From: CAYNYI01 sp964401455
Lineage (GTDB): Bacteria > Fibrobacterota > OXYB2-FULL-49-7 > CAYNYI01
Assembly (NCBI GenBank): GCA_964401455.1
Contig: CAYNYI010000015.1
Span: forward strand, 1-34,489
Direction: 5' to 3'
DNA: 34,489 nucleotides
Shown: positions 1-8,069 of the stretch, piece by piece
Position numbering within the stretch: position 1 is the first letter of the stretch
Layout of the letters: each line of letters starts with the position of its first letter
Translations under genes and position numbers: made by a program
The notes under the pieces: generated by a model
Seen by the model: the letters and a program-made list of their open reading frames with translations, nothing else
Told to the model about the DNA's origin: nothing
The model's database searches: none

Positions 1-124
1 TGTGTATTTTAATGGTCTCATTACGTCTATGTGCAGAGGGTCCGGTCATTATTCTGTCATCAGAAGAGGAATCTCTTCCGCAGAATGAGCAGTGAACTTT
101 TACGCCTTTACATGTCTGCGACAT
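1..124 (-). CDS. clpX: ATP-dependent Clp protease ATP-binding subunit ClpX, N-terminal fragment cut by the window edge
   Basis: Only the first 41 codons are present; the rest lies beyond position 1. The start codon ATG at 124-122 shares its A with the TGA stop of clpP (TGATG overlap), the usual clpP-clpX coupling. The peptide begins MSQTCKGVKVHCSFCGR and continues with a TGPS stretch, which is the N-terminal zinc-binding domain of ClpX: the first Cys pair is C12-x2-C15 and the GPS motif precedes the expected second pair, which is cut off. ClpX unfolds substrates and feeds them to ClpP in the cytoplasm. The spacing from C15 to the window edge is already 26 residues without meeting the second Cys pair, longer than the 18 or so residues in E. 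coli ClpX, so the zinc finger seems to carry a short insertion after GPS. Identification rests on the motif plus position behind clpP. Confidence 0.85.
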   Translation of the reverse strand, partial: MSQTCKGVKVHCSFCGRDSSSDDRIMTGPSAHRRNETIKIH

Positions 125-720
125 CAGTTTCCCGTTTCGTTTCTTGGAACGATTATATTGTCTTTTTTACCTTGATCTTTGGCTTCCTCCGCCGTCATGA
201 AATGGCTGCGGTCTGTATCTTTTTCAAGTTTTTCCGGTGTCTGTCCGGTATGTTCCGACAAAATTCCTGTAAGTCTCTTTTTAGTATTTATGATTTCATT
301 AGCGTGGATCTTAATATCAGACGCTTGTCCGCCGATGCCCCCAAGCGGCTGATGGATCATAATGCGCGAGTTCGGCAGACCGTATCTTTTTCCTTTTGTT
401 CCGGCTGTAAGAAGAATCGCGGCCATACTGCTTGCCTGCCCCATGCAAATGGTGCTTATGTCAGGTTTTACAAAGCGCATCGTATCATAAATCGCGAGTC
501 CTGCCGAGACGCTTCCTCCCGGGCTGTTTATGTATATATTGATATCCTTGTCACTATCTTCATATTCAAGAAACATTAGCTGCGCCATTATAAGATTGGC
601 AATATTGTCATAGATCTCATCGCCGATAAAAATGATTCTTTCTTTGAGAAGTCTCGAGTATATATCATACGACCTTTCACCGCGGCCGTCCTGTTCAACT
701 ACCATTGGTACTAATGCCAT
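124..720 (-). CDS. clpP: ATP-dependent Clp protease proteolytic subunit ClpP
   Basis: Serine peptidase of the ClpP family, 198 residues, which is the normal length. It forms the tetradecameric proteolytic chamber that works with ClpX or ClpA in the cytoplasm. The catalytic triad is visible: Ser98 in MGQASSMAA, His123 in MIHQPLGG and Asp168 in EKDTDRS; the oxyanion-strand motif INSPGGSV is at 65-72. I chose the ATG at 720 because GGAGG ends six bases upstream; the TTG four codons earlier lies on top of that ribosome binding site and is unlikely. It lies 37 bp downstream of tig and overlaps clpX by one base, so tig-clpP-clpX is one transcription unit. No propeptide beyond a few residues is evident. 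Confidence 0.97.
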   Translation of the reverse strand: MALVPMVVEQDGRGERSYDIYSRLLKERIIFIGDEIYDNIANLIMAQLMFLEYEDSDKDINIYINSPGGSVSAGLAIYDTMRFVKPDISTICMGQASSMAAILLTAGTKGKRYGLPNSRIMIHQPLGGIGGQASDIKIHANEIINTKKRLTGILSEHTGQTPEKLEKDTDRSHFMTAEEAKDQGKKDNIIVPRNETGN

Positions 721-757
721 TTTTTCCTCCAAAAGAGTTGTTTTACTTTACTGTCTA

Positions 758-2002
758 TTACTGGTTTTCCAGCAGGAAATCATATGTTTTCTGTTCTTTA
801 AGCCTCTCGCGGATATCAAGAACATATCCTGATTTCCTGAGTTCGTCTTTTACCTTGTCGAATTCCTCACCGCGGTATTCCGCTATTTTTCCGATTTCCT
901 CATCGACTTCTTTCTGATCGACTTTGATGTCTTCCTGTTTAGCGATACTGTCCAGTATCCGGTAGGTCTTGATTTCTTTTACAAGGTCGTCTTTAGTCTT
1001 TTCGCGAAGGCCGTCACGGTCAATGTTATCCATGGGCATATTCTGCTTCTTCATCATTTCTATTCTGTAATTGAAGAGCATGTCTATTCTGGCTTCCGCG
1101 ACATCAAATGGATTTTCCTCAATAATGCGGGAAATAATCTCCTGTGCCGCTTTTCCCTTTGACTGTTTTTCTTTCTGCTCCAGAAGCTCGGAGGAAATCT
1201 TTCCCTTGAGGTCGGCCAGGTCTTTAAAGTCTCCGGCGTCTTTCGCCAGTTCATCATCTGCGGGCGGGAGTATCTTTTCTTTAACCTCTTTTATAAGTAT
1301 TACAAATTTGGCTTTCTTGCCGCGCGCGCTTTCTGTGGGATAATTGTCAGGGAAAGTGAACTCAATGGTCTTTTCTTCGCCGGCTTTTGCGCCTACAGCC
1401 GCTTTGTCGAATTCCGGAATGCTGCTTTTTCCGACTTCTACCGGGTGTTCCGGGCTGGGAATGTCGGGGGTTTCTCTTCCGTCTATTACCGCTTCTTTAT
1501 ATTCCATTTCTATATAGTCGCCTTCACGGACTTCTCTTTCGGCGGTTTTTAAAGTGGCCATCTTGTCCCTGATCGCATCAATTTCCGCTTCGACCTCTTT
1601 GTCCTCCACTTTTGTTTTCTCCGGCTTTATCCCGAAGCCCTTGTATTTTTTTATTTCCACCGGGTTTTCGATTTCGAATGTTGCTTTAAATTTTACCGGC
1701 TGGTCTTCTTTGAAATCTATATCGGAAATTTCAGGACTGCCGATTGGATTCATTTTGTTCTTTTCGAACGCTTCCCTCAGTCCGGAACTTACCGCATCCT
1801 CGAATGATTCCGCGAGAATGGATTGACCGAACCGGTTTTCTACCATTTTAAGCGGAGCTTTTCCCTGCCTGAAACCGGGGATTTCTGCTTTTGCAGAGGC
1901 TTTTTTCAGTTTATTGTCGTATATTTCGCGGACTTTCTCATATGGAAACTCCACCTCCATGATTTTTTTGCATTCATTGACGTCTGTAACAGTAGTCTGC
2001 AC
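758..2002 (-). CDS. tig: Trigger factor, ribosome-associated chaperone
   Basis: 414-residue trigger factor. The N-terminal ribosome-docking domain (about 1-115) carries the signature GFRQGKAP at residues 43-50, which contacts the large ribosomal subunit at the exit tunnel. The middle (about 150-240) corresponds to the FKBP-type PPIase domain, with VREGDYIEMEY and later strands ending in AKFVILIKEVKEK. The C-terminal helical substrate-binding domain is highly charged. The start is GTG at 2002, preceded by AGGAG at a good distance. Length is slightly below the E. coli protein (432). It is the first protein gene after tRNA-Leu and precedes clpP, the widespread tig-clpP-clpX order, so folding and degradation of nascent chains are co-expressed. 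Confidence 0.97.
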   Translation of the reverse strand: MQTTVTDVNECKKIMEVEFPYEKVREIYDNKLKKASAKAEIPGFRQGKAPLKMVENRFGQSILAESFEDAVSSGLREAFEKNKMNPIGSPEISDIDFKEDQPVKFKATFEIENPVEIKKYKGFGIKPEKTKVEDKEVEAEIDAIRDKMATLKTAEREVREGDYIEMEYKEAVIDGRETPDIPSPEHPVEVGKSSIPEFDKAAVGAKAGEEKTIEFTFPDNYPTESARGKKAKFVILIKEVKEKILPPADDELAKDAGDFKDLADLKGKISSELLEQKEKQSKGKAAQEIISRIIEENPFDVAEARIDMLFNYRIEMMKKQNMPMDNIDRDGLREKTKDDLVKEIKTYRILDSIAKQEDIKVDQKEVDEEIGKIAEYRGEEFDKVKDELRKSGYVLDIRERLKEQKTYDFLLENQ

Positions 2003-2044
2003 TTCTTTTCTCCTGTATTTTCAAAGTGGATTTAATTAAATAAA

Positions 2045-2125
2045 TGCGAAGAGGGGGAGTCGAACCCCCACGGGAACCCCGCTAGATCCTAAATCTAGTG
2101 CGTCTGCCAATTCCGCCATCCTCGC
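2045..2125 (-). tRNA. tRNA-Leu (anticodon UAG)
   Basis: Class II tRNA on the minus strand. The acceptor stem GCGAGGA pairs with TCTTCGC (one G-U), followed by discriminator A at 2045. The anticodon stem CTAGA/TCTAG encloses loop TTTAGGA, giving anticodon TAG. A variable arm CGGGGTTCCCG and the T arm GGGGG-TTCGACT-CCCCC follow. The D-arm sequence GGCGGAATTGGCAGAC is typical of bacterial tRNA-Leu. CCA is not encoded: the genome reads on with TTTA after the discriminator base. It is the first transcribed element of the tig-clpP-clpX unit. Confidence 0.95.
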
Positions 2126-2136
2126 AACTTCAGTAA

Positions 2137-2165
2137 AAGATAACTAATTGATATAGTTCTGGCAA
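2137..2165 (-). promoter_or_regulatory. Sigma-70-type promoter for tRNA-Leu and probably tig-clpP-clpX
   Basis: On the minus strand TTGCCA (2165-2160) is followed after exactly 17 bases by TATCTT (2142-2137). The predicted start falls a few bases before the mature 5' end of tRNA-Leu. Seen in sequence; activity is inferred. Confidence 0.6.
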
Positions 2166-2186
2166 GGATAACAGTAAAACCGGTCT

Positions 2187-2999
2187 TTAAAAGCCGCCGG
2201 ATAACCTGAGCATTATACCGCCGCTTTTGGCAGGGTACACTGTTACCGAGGGTGATTTTAATCCGGTTCCGCTCGGAGAGGTTTTAACCCGGTCTTTCCC
2301 CGCAGAGAAAACCGAGTGAATTGAGCTGACGATACGGTTTGCGGCGAGAGTTCCCGTAACAAGCCATGCGAAAGTTCTGGCCCGCCACATATCTTTCATC
2401 ATTTCTCCGAATTTCTGCTGTTTTTGATCATTTATCCAACGCCAGTTATAATCCTCATTTTCCGGGTAAACATAATCTTCATAGTCTTTATACCTTCTCA
2501 GTTCGTCGTTGTATGCCTCGAGACTATTATAATTTTTAACGGCCTTAAGATAGTCTTCGTCTTTTTCTCCTGAATTCGTTGGCGCACCGGCCCAGTATGC
2601 GGCGAATGCACGCGCGTCTGTTTCCAGATCCGATACATTTTTCCATGACAAAAAGGATGCTGTTATAAGGGCTGCTTCGGCGAAAAGAAAATTTCTGGCC
2701 CAGTCCCGGTCTCCTGCGTACAAATGACCGGAGCCCGGCAGAAGCAGAGAAAAAAGCGCGGCGCTGCGCGGGGAGGGGGATTCTGAATCCTGCGATACAT
2801 CAACAGTAATATCCATAGTGTTGTATTCAGGGGCTTTTTCTGTTTCTTTACCGCTTTTTACTGAGTCCGTTTTTTCTTCCAAGGATTCCTCTGAAAGCGA
2901 ATCCGGTTCTGTGTTCGCAGGCTCCTCAATGATTATCTGGGCGGAAAGCTGTGCGCAGAAAAAAAGCATTGAGCAGGCGGTTAATATTTTCAGGCCCAT
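2187..2999 (-). CDS. DUF5683-like membrane-associated protein with signal peptide (downstream paralogue)
   Basis: 270 residues of unknown function. Residues 1-21 form a signal peptide (MGLKILTACSMLFFCAQLSAQ). An acidic, Ser/Glu-rich linker follows to about residue 75. The recognisable part is RSAALFSLLLPGSGHLYAGD near residues 78-97, the glycine-rich turn that opens DUF5683/TM2-like domains (family pattern SLLLPGxGQxY), followed by a hydrophobic stretch FLFAEAALITASFL. The middle is rich in Tyr, Asp and Glu, and a second hydrophobic stretch (FAWLVTGTLAANRIVSSI) lies near 211-228. It starts 13 bp after the stop of a longer protein with the same layout (3013-4171), so the two are probably tandem paralogues in the envelope. 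No enzymatic motif is seen. Confidence 0.7.
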   Translation of the reverse strand: MGLKILTACSMLFFCAQLSAQIIIEEPANTEPDSLSEESLEEKTDSVKSGKETEKAPEYNTMDITVDVSQDSESPSPRSAALFSLLLPGSGHLYAGDRDWARNFLFAEAALITASFLSWKNVSDLETDARAFAAYWAGAPTNSGEKDEDYLKAVKNYNSLEAYNDELRRYKDYEDYVYPENEDYNWRWINDQKQQKFGEMMKDMWRARTFAWLVTGTLAANRIVSSIHSVFSAGKDRVKTSPSGTGLKSPSVTVYPAKSGGIMLRLSGGF

Positions 3000-3012
3000 T
3001 TTTTTTCTTTCA

Positions 3013-4171
3013 TCAGAATCCCATCATGAGGGCGACTCCCGGAATGTATTTCCCGTATCTGTCGCTGGCGGAGAGCGGTTCAAGACGCACTTCTTTAAGA
3101 GTGTTTGTGACGGTCTGTTCTTCGCCTTTTATATTATTATTGTGCGCGGAAGCGGAAAGCGCCGCATTTATACCCGAAATAAAATGGTTAGTTGCCAATG
3201 CGGTGAGGAGTGTTCTTGAAAAACGGTATGCATTCGTAGCGTTATTTCTCAATTCCATATATTTAAGCTGATTCGCCGAATAGCCGAATGAGAACTGCCT
3301 GTCCCCCTCTTCGAGCGTGGCGTTTGTATCCGGCGGGGTGGTAAGGTCGTCGCCTTCTCTTTTTACATAATACCATACGGTATCCGGGTTTTCCCCTTCC
3401 GAGTTATTGATTTCCTTGATTGCGAGAATTTCCCTGTTTCCGGCGTCCACCTGCTGCCTGTATTCGCTTTCAAAAGACATATCAGGATCGGGGTCATCCC
3501 AGCCCTGAACAAATTCAAGGTATTTTCCTATCATTTCATAATACTGCTGGCTTTTATTCTTTTTCTCTTTAATGTATGCGTCGTGGTGGCTGAAATAATT
3601 TGAGGTAATCGTAGCTTCGGTTTCCTCAACCCAGCTGTACCAGTTGTCATAGCGTTCAATGCTGAAATGATTATCTGCGAATTTTTCGTAGTTTTCAGTT
3701 TCTTCTGCTCCCCGCATGCGGTAATAAATTATTCCCGCGAGAAGGCCGGTTTCAAGCACTATAGGGGTAATAGAGCGCCATTTCGGGGCCTTTGCCCAGA
3801 TTTCTCCCCAGCCGGGAAGAATAAGGCTTCTGAACAGTGCTTTTTTGGGATGCCGGTAGTCGTTTGATTTTCCACTGTATGCTTTTATTATATCTTCCGA
3901 CTTGTAAAAACTGTGCAGCGAATCCTGAGCTGCGGCCGAATCCTGAGNNNNNNNNNNNNNNNNNNNNNNNNNNNNNNNNNNNNNNNNNNNNNNNNNNNNN
4001 NNNNNNNNNNNNNNNNNNNNNNNNNNNNNNNNNNNNNNNNNNNNNNNCTGCGGCTGTATCCTGAGCTGCGGCTGTATCCTGAGCTGCGGCTGTATCCTGA
4101 GCTGCGGCTGTATCCTGAGCGGAAAAAATTAAAGAAATATTAGCCAGGATTAAGAAAGAAAATAGTTTCAT
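3013..4171 (-). CDS. DUF5683-like protein with signal peptide and AQDTAA tandem repeats, interrupted by the scaffold gap
   Basis: I join two apparent open frames into one gene. It starts at ATG 4171 (AGGA eight bases upstream) with a signal peptide (MKLFSFLILANISLIFSAQ), then repeats of AQDTAA, then the 100-N gap. Read in the frame that keeps the repeat (AAAQDS), the sequence after the gap continues without a stop through SLHSFYKSEDIIKAY, KKALFRSLILPGWGEIWA (the DUF5683/TM2-like glycine turn), a hydrophobic stretch ending LETGLLAGIIYY, and on to the stop at 3013. The 100-N filler puts the two halves out of frame, so a naive caller makes two false genes. The last part (SRTLLTALATNHFISGINAAL) resembles the C-terminal part of the neighbour at 2187-2999. 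The function is unknown, probably envelope. It follows bioD by 15 bp. Confidence 0.75.
3912..4119. repeat. 18-bp tandem repeat encoding AQDTAA
   Basis: Four identical plus-strand units CTGCGGCTGTATCCTGAG occupy 4048-4119. On the other side of the gap a variant unit with CCGAATC in place of CTGTATC lies at 3930-3947, and a more degenerate one at 3912-3929. On the coding (minus) strand each unit encodes AQDTAA or AQDSAA, directly after the signal peptide. The copy number is unknown because of the gap. Confidence 0.9.
3948..4047. other. Scaffold gap of 100 N
   Basis: Exactly 100 N, the conventional placeholder for a gap of unknown size. It falls on a boundary between 18-bp repeat units, so assembly most likely broke on the tandem repeat. 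Keeping the reading frame requires the real length to be a multiple of 3, and the repeat predicts a multiple of 18. Confidence 0.97.
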
Positions 4172-4186
4172 TTAAATTTCCTGTTT

Positions 4187-4888
4187 TTATTCGTCACCCA
4201 TAATTGTTTCAAAAAGGTTCTTGAATTTTTCAAGAAAAATTATTCTGTCAGTTTCATTGTCGAATGAGCATGCCGGGATGTCAAAAATTTCTTTTATGCC
4301 CGAGAGATTTTCAATTTCTCTTTTTACGTCTTCAAAATAAGGATCATTACCATCGTTTCCGCTAAACACTAAAGCTCTCGGCCTGATTCCTGAAGACTCA
4401 AGTTCTTTTGCCGAAAGCAGGGTGCTGTTTATAGTGCCGAGGGCCGGGGAGGAAACAAGTAGAGTATCGAGGCCCAGTTTTTTTATTATATCCGCGGCCA
4501 TGATTCCGGGACCCGCCGGAGAAAGAATTCCTCCTGCTCCTTCGGTAAATATCAGTTCATACTTCTCTGATAGAATATAGTAATTATCCGCTATTTTTTC
4601 AATATCTGCAGGATTTCCTTCATGAACGGCGGCTATGGAAGGGCCCTGGGCGGCTTTATAAAATGAAGAGACAAGCTCGGTGTCCTTTTCTTTTATATCA
4701 CAGAATTTTCTCGCGAACCTAATATCCGGAGCCATCCATTCCCCGTTAATTTTTTCCGCACCACTTTGTACCGGTTTGAATATGATTGATTTTTTACCGA
4801 TATTTCTTGAATAAGCGAGCAGTCCCGCGCTTATAACCGTTTTGCCGACATCTGTGCCTGTTCCGGCAATGAAAAATCCTTTACTCAA
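4187..4888 (-). CDS. bioD: Dethiobiotin synthetase (ATP-dependent)
   Basis: 233 residues, normal for BioD. It converts 7,8-diaminopelargonate, CO2 and ATP to dethiobiotin in the cytoplasm. The P-loop GTGTDVGKT is at residues 9-17, followed by KPVQSGA (substrate lysine region, about 39-45) and TEGAGGILSP (about 115-124). The start is TTG at 4888, overlapping the TGA of bioF in TTGA, with GGGG five bases upstream; no ATG gives a complete P-loop. It lies last in the ketosynthase-bioF-bioD run. bioA and bioB are not in the window. Confidence 0.93.
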   Translation of the reverse strand: MSKGFFIAGTGTDVGKTVISAGLLAYSRNIGKKSIIFKPVQSGAEKINGEWMAPDIRFARKFCDIKEKDTELVSSFYKAAQGPSIAAVHEGNPADIEKIADNYYILSEKYELIFTEGAGGILSPAGPGIMAADIIKKLGLDTLLVSSPALGTINSTLLSAKELESSGIRPRALVFSGNDGNDPYFEDVKREIENLSGIKEIFDIPACSFDNETDRIIFLEKFKNLFETIMGDE

Positions 4889-6060
4889 ATTATCCCCTCA
4901 TTTTTGGCTTTTTTAATTGAATCCAATAAAAATATAATGTCATTTTTTCTCAAAGACGCTGTTACCGAAAAACGAAGGCGCGCGGCATTTTTCTTAACAG
5001 TCGGGTATCTTATACAGGGCGCAAAGATTCTCTTTTTGATAAGATATTTTGAAAGAGCTGCAGCCTTCTCTCCGCTTCCCGTAATCAGCGGTACTATTTG
5101 CGAAGAACTCTTTCCACAGTCCAGGTCTTCTGAGCGCAGCCCTTCACGCAAAATCGCGGCATTTTTTAAAAGCGATTTTCTGCGACGCTCCAGAGAGGGG
5201 AATTTTTTTATCCCTGTCAATGCCGCGGCTGCGCAAGGTTCGGGAAGTGATGTCGTGAAGAAATAGGACCTTGCGGAATTTTTAATATAGTCAATGATTT
5301 CATTTGTCCCGGCTGCGAAACCGCCCGCAGCTCCGGCCGATTTACTGAAAGTGCCGATTGTGAGCGGTATTTTCTTATATATATCATTCACGGATTCGAG
5401 CCCCATTCCCCCTTCGCCGTATACTCCGAAAGCATGTGCTTCATCCGTTATTAGAAAAAGACCGTGTTTTTCGCAAATCTCTGCTATCTCAAACAAAGGA
5501 GCCGCATCGCCGTCCATACTGAACAGGGAGTCAGTAATCACAAAGGCGGGGCGTTCCGGAGCTTTTTTTCTCACTAGCATTTCCAGGGACGCGGGAGAAC
5601 AATGTGAAAACGGTCTGATTGAAGCTCCTGACAGTCTGGCGCCGTCAATTATGGAAGCGTGACAGAGCCGGTCGATATAAATAACATCACCGGCACGCGC
5701 GAGGGAGGAAATTATTCCTGTATTCGCGGCATACCCGCTTCCGAAAAACACCGCCGCGTCTCTTTTTTTTATATTGGCCGTTTCTTTTTCCAGTTCATCG
5801 TGAGTTGTTCTTGTACCGGAAATGAGGCGCGAGGCTCCGGTTCCGGCACCCCGGGATGCGGCGGTTTTTCTTATCGTGTTAATAAGGTCCCGGTCTGAGG
5901 CAAGTCCGAGATAATTATTAGATGAAAAATTTAAAAGCTCTGTACCATCTTTTTTTATTATTCTTCCGGTAATTCCTCCAAAGACAAAGGGGTCCCGATA
6001 AAGCTTTTCCTTATGGATTTTTTTAATTCCGGAGCGGATTCTTTTTAATATCGTCTCCAT
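4885..6060 (-). CDS. bioF: 8-amino-7-oxononanoate synthase (BioF-type alpha-oxoamine synthase)
   Basis: 391-residue PLP enzyme that condenses pimeloyl-ACP or pimeloyl-CoA with L-alanine to 8-amino-7-oxononanoate. Seen motifs: NFSSNNYLGLA (44-54), GTGASRLISGT (73-83), substrate His in DRLCHASIIDG (His134), DEAHAFGVYG with Asp206 and His209 for the cofactor, and the PLP-binding Lys240 in TIGTFSKSAGAAGG. The ATG at 6060 follows GGAG inside the end of the ketosynthase gene, three bases after its stop, so the two are coupled. Members of this fold also include KBL (glycine C-acetyltransferase); adjacency to bioD decides for BioF. Confidence 0.9.
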   Translation of the reverse strand: METILKRIRSGIKKIHKEKLYRDPFVFGGITGRIIKKDGTELLNFSSNNYLGLASDRDLINTIRKTAASRGAGTGASRLISGTRTTHDELEKETANIKKRDAAVFFGSGYAANTGIISSLARAGDVIYIDRLCHASIIDGARLSGASIRPFSHCSPASLEMLVRKKAPERPAFVITDSLFSMDGDAAPLFEIAEICEKHGLFLITDEAHAFGVYGEGGMGLESVNDIYKKIPLTIGTFSKSAGAAGGFAAGTNEIIDYIKNSARSYFFTTSLPEPCAAAALTGIKKFPSLERRRKSLLKNAAILREGLRSEDLDCGKSSSQIVPLITGSGEKAAALSKYLIKKRIFAPCIRYPTVKKNAARLRFSVTASLRKNDIIFLLDSIKKAKNEGII

Positions 6061-6063
6061 TGA

Positions 6064-7164
6064 TTATTCTCCGACAATAAGAAGGGCGCCTATATGACCG
6101 CCGAATCCATAAGAAAGACAGAGGGCACTCTTTATCTTTTTTTCACGGCTTTTTCCGAAGCAATAGTCAAGCCTGCAGGAAGGGTCACGCCGAGTAAACC
6201 CTCCGGTCCCGGGAATAAATCCTTTTGCAATGCAAAGGGAGGTTGTTGCGCATTCTAGCGCCCCGGAGGCCCCGAGCAGATGACCGGTAAGAGGTTTTAT
6301 TGAGCTTACCGGGATCTTGTCGCCGAATAGTCTGTAAACAGCCGCCGATTCGCTTATATCATTGTTCTGGGTTCCTGTTCCGTGCATATTAATATAATCC
6401 GGAACAATGGATCCGGAAGCTTTTTTTATTGCCCTTGCAATCGCTTCTCCCGATTCATCAAATCTTACCGCGGAGCCCGATGTATCTGTTGTGAGTCCTG
6501 TACCGCCAATTAATCCGTAAATTTTACGGCAGTCGGCTTTTTCCGAAGCCAGTAAAAGGACCGCCGCGCCTTCACCCATAACAAAACCGTCTCTGCCGAG
6601 ACAATACGGAGAAGACATATTCTCAGCGTAAACACCGGCGTTTTTAAAGCCGGAGATAATCAAGCCGTTTATAGAAGCCTCAGTTGCTCCGGCCAGAGCA
6701 TAGTCAATTAAACCCGCTTTAATGTCTCTTACAGCGGAAGCCACTGCGTATATGCCGGAGGCGCAGGCGGCACAGATATTTTTTACCGGTCCTTTTGCTC
6801 CGAGCATCCTTGCTGAGGCGTAAGCCGCGTTTTCCGGTAAAAAATCCGCGAAGTTTCCTTTCAGGAGGGAGGAAACACCGCCCTTTGTTGAACTTATATA
6901 TATACCGGTTTTTTCCTGAGGGAGCTTTACCCCGGAATCCCGGACAGCATCTTTTACGGCCCGGAGCGCAAAATCAATTGACGTTTCTCGGTGCAGCCTT
7001 TTTGTTTGAGTTGAAAGACGGGCTGTGTATTTTACGGGAATATCAGGGGACGTTTCTTTTTTTACAGCCGATCGCATAAGGCGCAGCGGCATTTCAATAT
7101 CTTCCGCTTTATCCGCTATCGGGGAGACGGCCCCGATTCCGATTATTCTTACTGCCGGCTCCAT
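6064..7164 (-). CDS. FabF-like 3-oxoacyl-ACP synthase located in the biotin genes
   Basis: 366 residues, shorter than housekeeping FabF (about 410), but with an intact catalytic set: Cys134 in NICAACASG, His261 in NMHGTGTQNND, and Lys290 and His295 in SIKPLTGHLLGASGA. It should therefore perform decarboxylative Claisen condensation of malonyl-ACP with an acyl primer. It lies 7 bp after galU and 3 bp before bioF. A dedicated ketosynthase beside bioF suggests a role in building the pimeloyl chain; from memory, some Desulfovibrio biotin clusters also contain FabF-like genes. No clear Shine-Dalgarno precedes ATG 7164, so coupling to galU is likely. The shorter length is mostly at the N-terminus. 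Alternative: a general fatty-acid enzyme merely placed here. Confidence 0.82.
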   Translation of the reverse strand: MEPAVRIIGIGAVSPIADKAEDIEMPLRLMRSAVKKETSPDIPVKYTARLSTQTKRLHRETSIDFALRAVKDAVRDSGVKLPQEKTGIYISSTKGGVSSLLKGNFADFLPENAAYASARMLGAKGPVKNICAACASGIYAVASAVRDIKAGLIDYALAGATEASINGLIISGFKNAGVYAENMSSPYCLGRDGFVMGEGAAVLLLASEKADCRKIYGLIGGTGLTTDTSGSAVRFDESGEAIARAIKKASGSIVPDYINMHGTGTQNNDISESAAVYRLFGDKIPVSSIKPLTGHLLGASGALECATTSLCIAKGFIPGTGGFTRRDPSCRLDYCFGKSREKKIKSALCLSYGFGGHIGALLIVGE

Positions 7165-7171
7165 AAATATT

Positions 7172-8038
7172 TTAAAGCCCGGCCGCGAATTCTTTAAGAT
7201 ACTCTCTGAACTCTTTCCCGAATTTTTTATGCCTTATGCCGAGCTCGACATTAGTTTTCAGAAAATCAAGCTTATTGCCGATATCGTATCTTTTCCCGGA
7301 AAATCTGTAAGCGTAAATATCTTCATTTTCAGACAGAAGGGAAAGAGCGTTTGTTATCTGGATCTCGCGGTTTTTATCGGCCTTGGTCTTTTCTATGTGT
7401 TTAAAAATATCCGGGGTAAGAATATATCTGCCGGCGATAGCGAGGTTTGACGGGGCTTCTTCCGGTGAAGGTTTTTCTATGAAGTTTTTTATCCGGTATG
7501 TGTCGGTTTTAATACTCTCTCCGTCTATTATCCCGTAACGGCCGACCTTTTGTTTTTCAACCTCTTCGAGACCTATGATGGTTTTGCCGAACTCATCATA
7601 GAGATCCATAAGCTGTTTTACCGCGGGAGTCTCGGACTGGACGATCGTATCTCCTAGCAATACTGCAAAAGGCTCGTTTCCTATATGAAATCTTGAATAA
7701 TAAATAGCGTCACCAAGACCGTTCAGCTCTTTTTGCCTTATGAAATGAATATTGGCAAGGTCGTTAATTCTTTTTATCTGTTCAAGCTGCTCTGTCTTGT
7801 TTTTTTCATTAAGTTCATATTCGAGCTGAAAATTCCGGTCAAAGTGGTCTTCTATAACATGCTTTCCTTTTCCTATAATCATAAGAATGTCGGTTATTCC
7901 GGCCGCGGCCGCTTCTTCCACGACAAGCTGTATGGTCGGAGTGTCGATTATAGGAAGCATTTCTTTGGGCTGTACCTTGGCCGCAGGCAGAAAGCGGGTT
8001 CCGAACCCGGCTGCGGGTATGACTGCTTTTCTTATCAA
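7172..8038 (-). CDS. galU: UTP-glucose-1-phosphate uridylyltransferase
   Basis: 288-residue nucleotidyltransferase of the GalU type, forming UDP-glucose from UTP and glucose-1-phosphate. The N-terminus AVIPAAGFGTRFLPAAK (5-21) is the nucleotide-binding loop; PKEMLPIIDTPTIQ, AVLLGDTIV (Asp for metal) and NFIEKPSPEEAP (sugar-phosphate lysine) are all present. The start is TTG at 8038 with GGAGG five bases upstream, giving the canonical MIRKAVIPAAG. It sits 31 bp behind a glucuronokinase-like gene, so it may also or instead use glucuronate-1-phosphate; substrate specificity cannot be read from the sequence. Confidence 0.92.
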   Translation of the reverse strand: MIRKAVIPAAGFGTRFLPAAKVQPKEMLPIIDTPTIQLVVEEAAAAGITDILMIIGKGKHVIEDHFDRNFQLEYELNEKNKTEQLEQIKRINDLANIHFIRQKELNGLGDAIYYSRFHIGNEPFAVLLGDTIVQSETPAVKQLMDLYDEFGKTIIGLEEVEKQKVGRYGIIDGESIKTDTYRIKNFIEKPSPEEAPSNLAIAGRYILTPDIFKHIEKTKADKNREIQITNALSLLSENEDIYAYRFSGKRYDIGNKLDFLKTNVELGIRHKKFGKEFREYLKEFAAGL

Positions 8039-8069
8039 ATTATCCTCCTTCCGGAATACCGGACTTTTT

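Noticed and set aside
31..579. 182-codon plus-strand frame opposite clpP
   Set aside because: Antisense to a clear clpP with all catalytic residues; no ribosome binding site and no recognisable protein features.
3912..4119. CRISPR-like array from the 18-bp repeats
   Set aside because: The repeats are contiguous without spacers and encode AQDTAA in frame.
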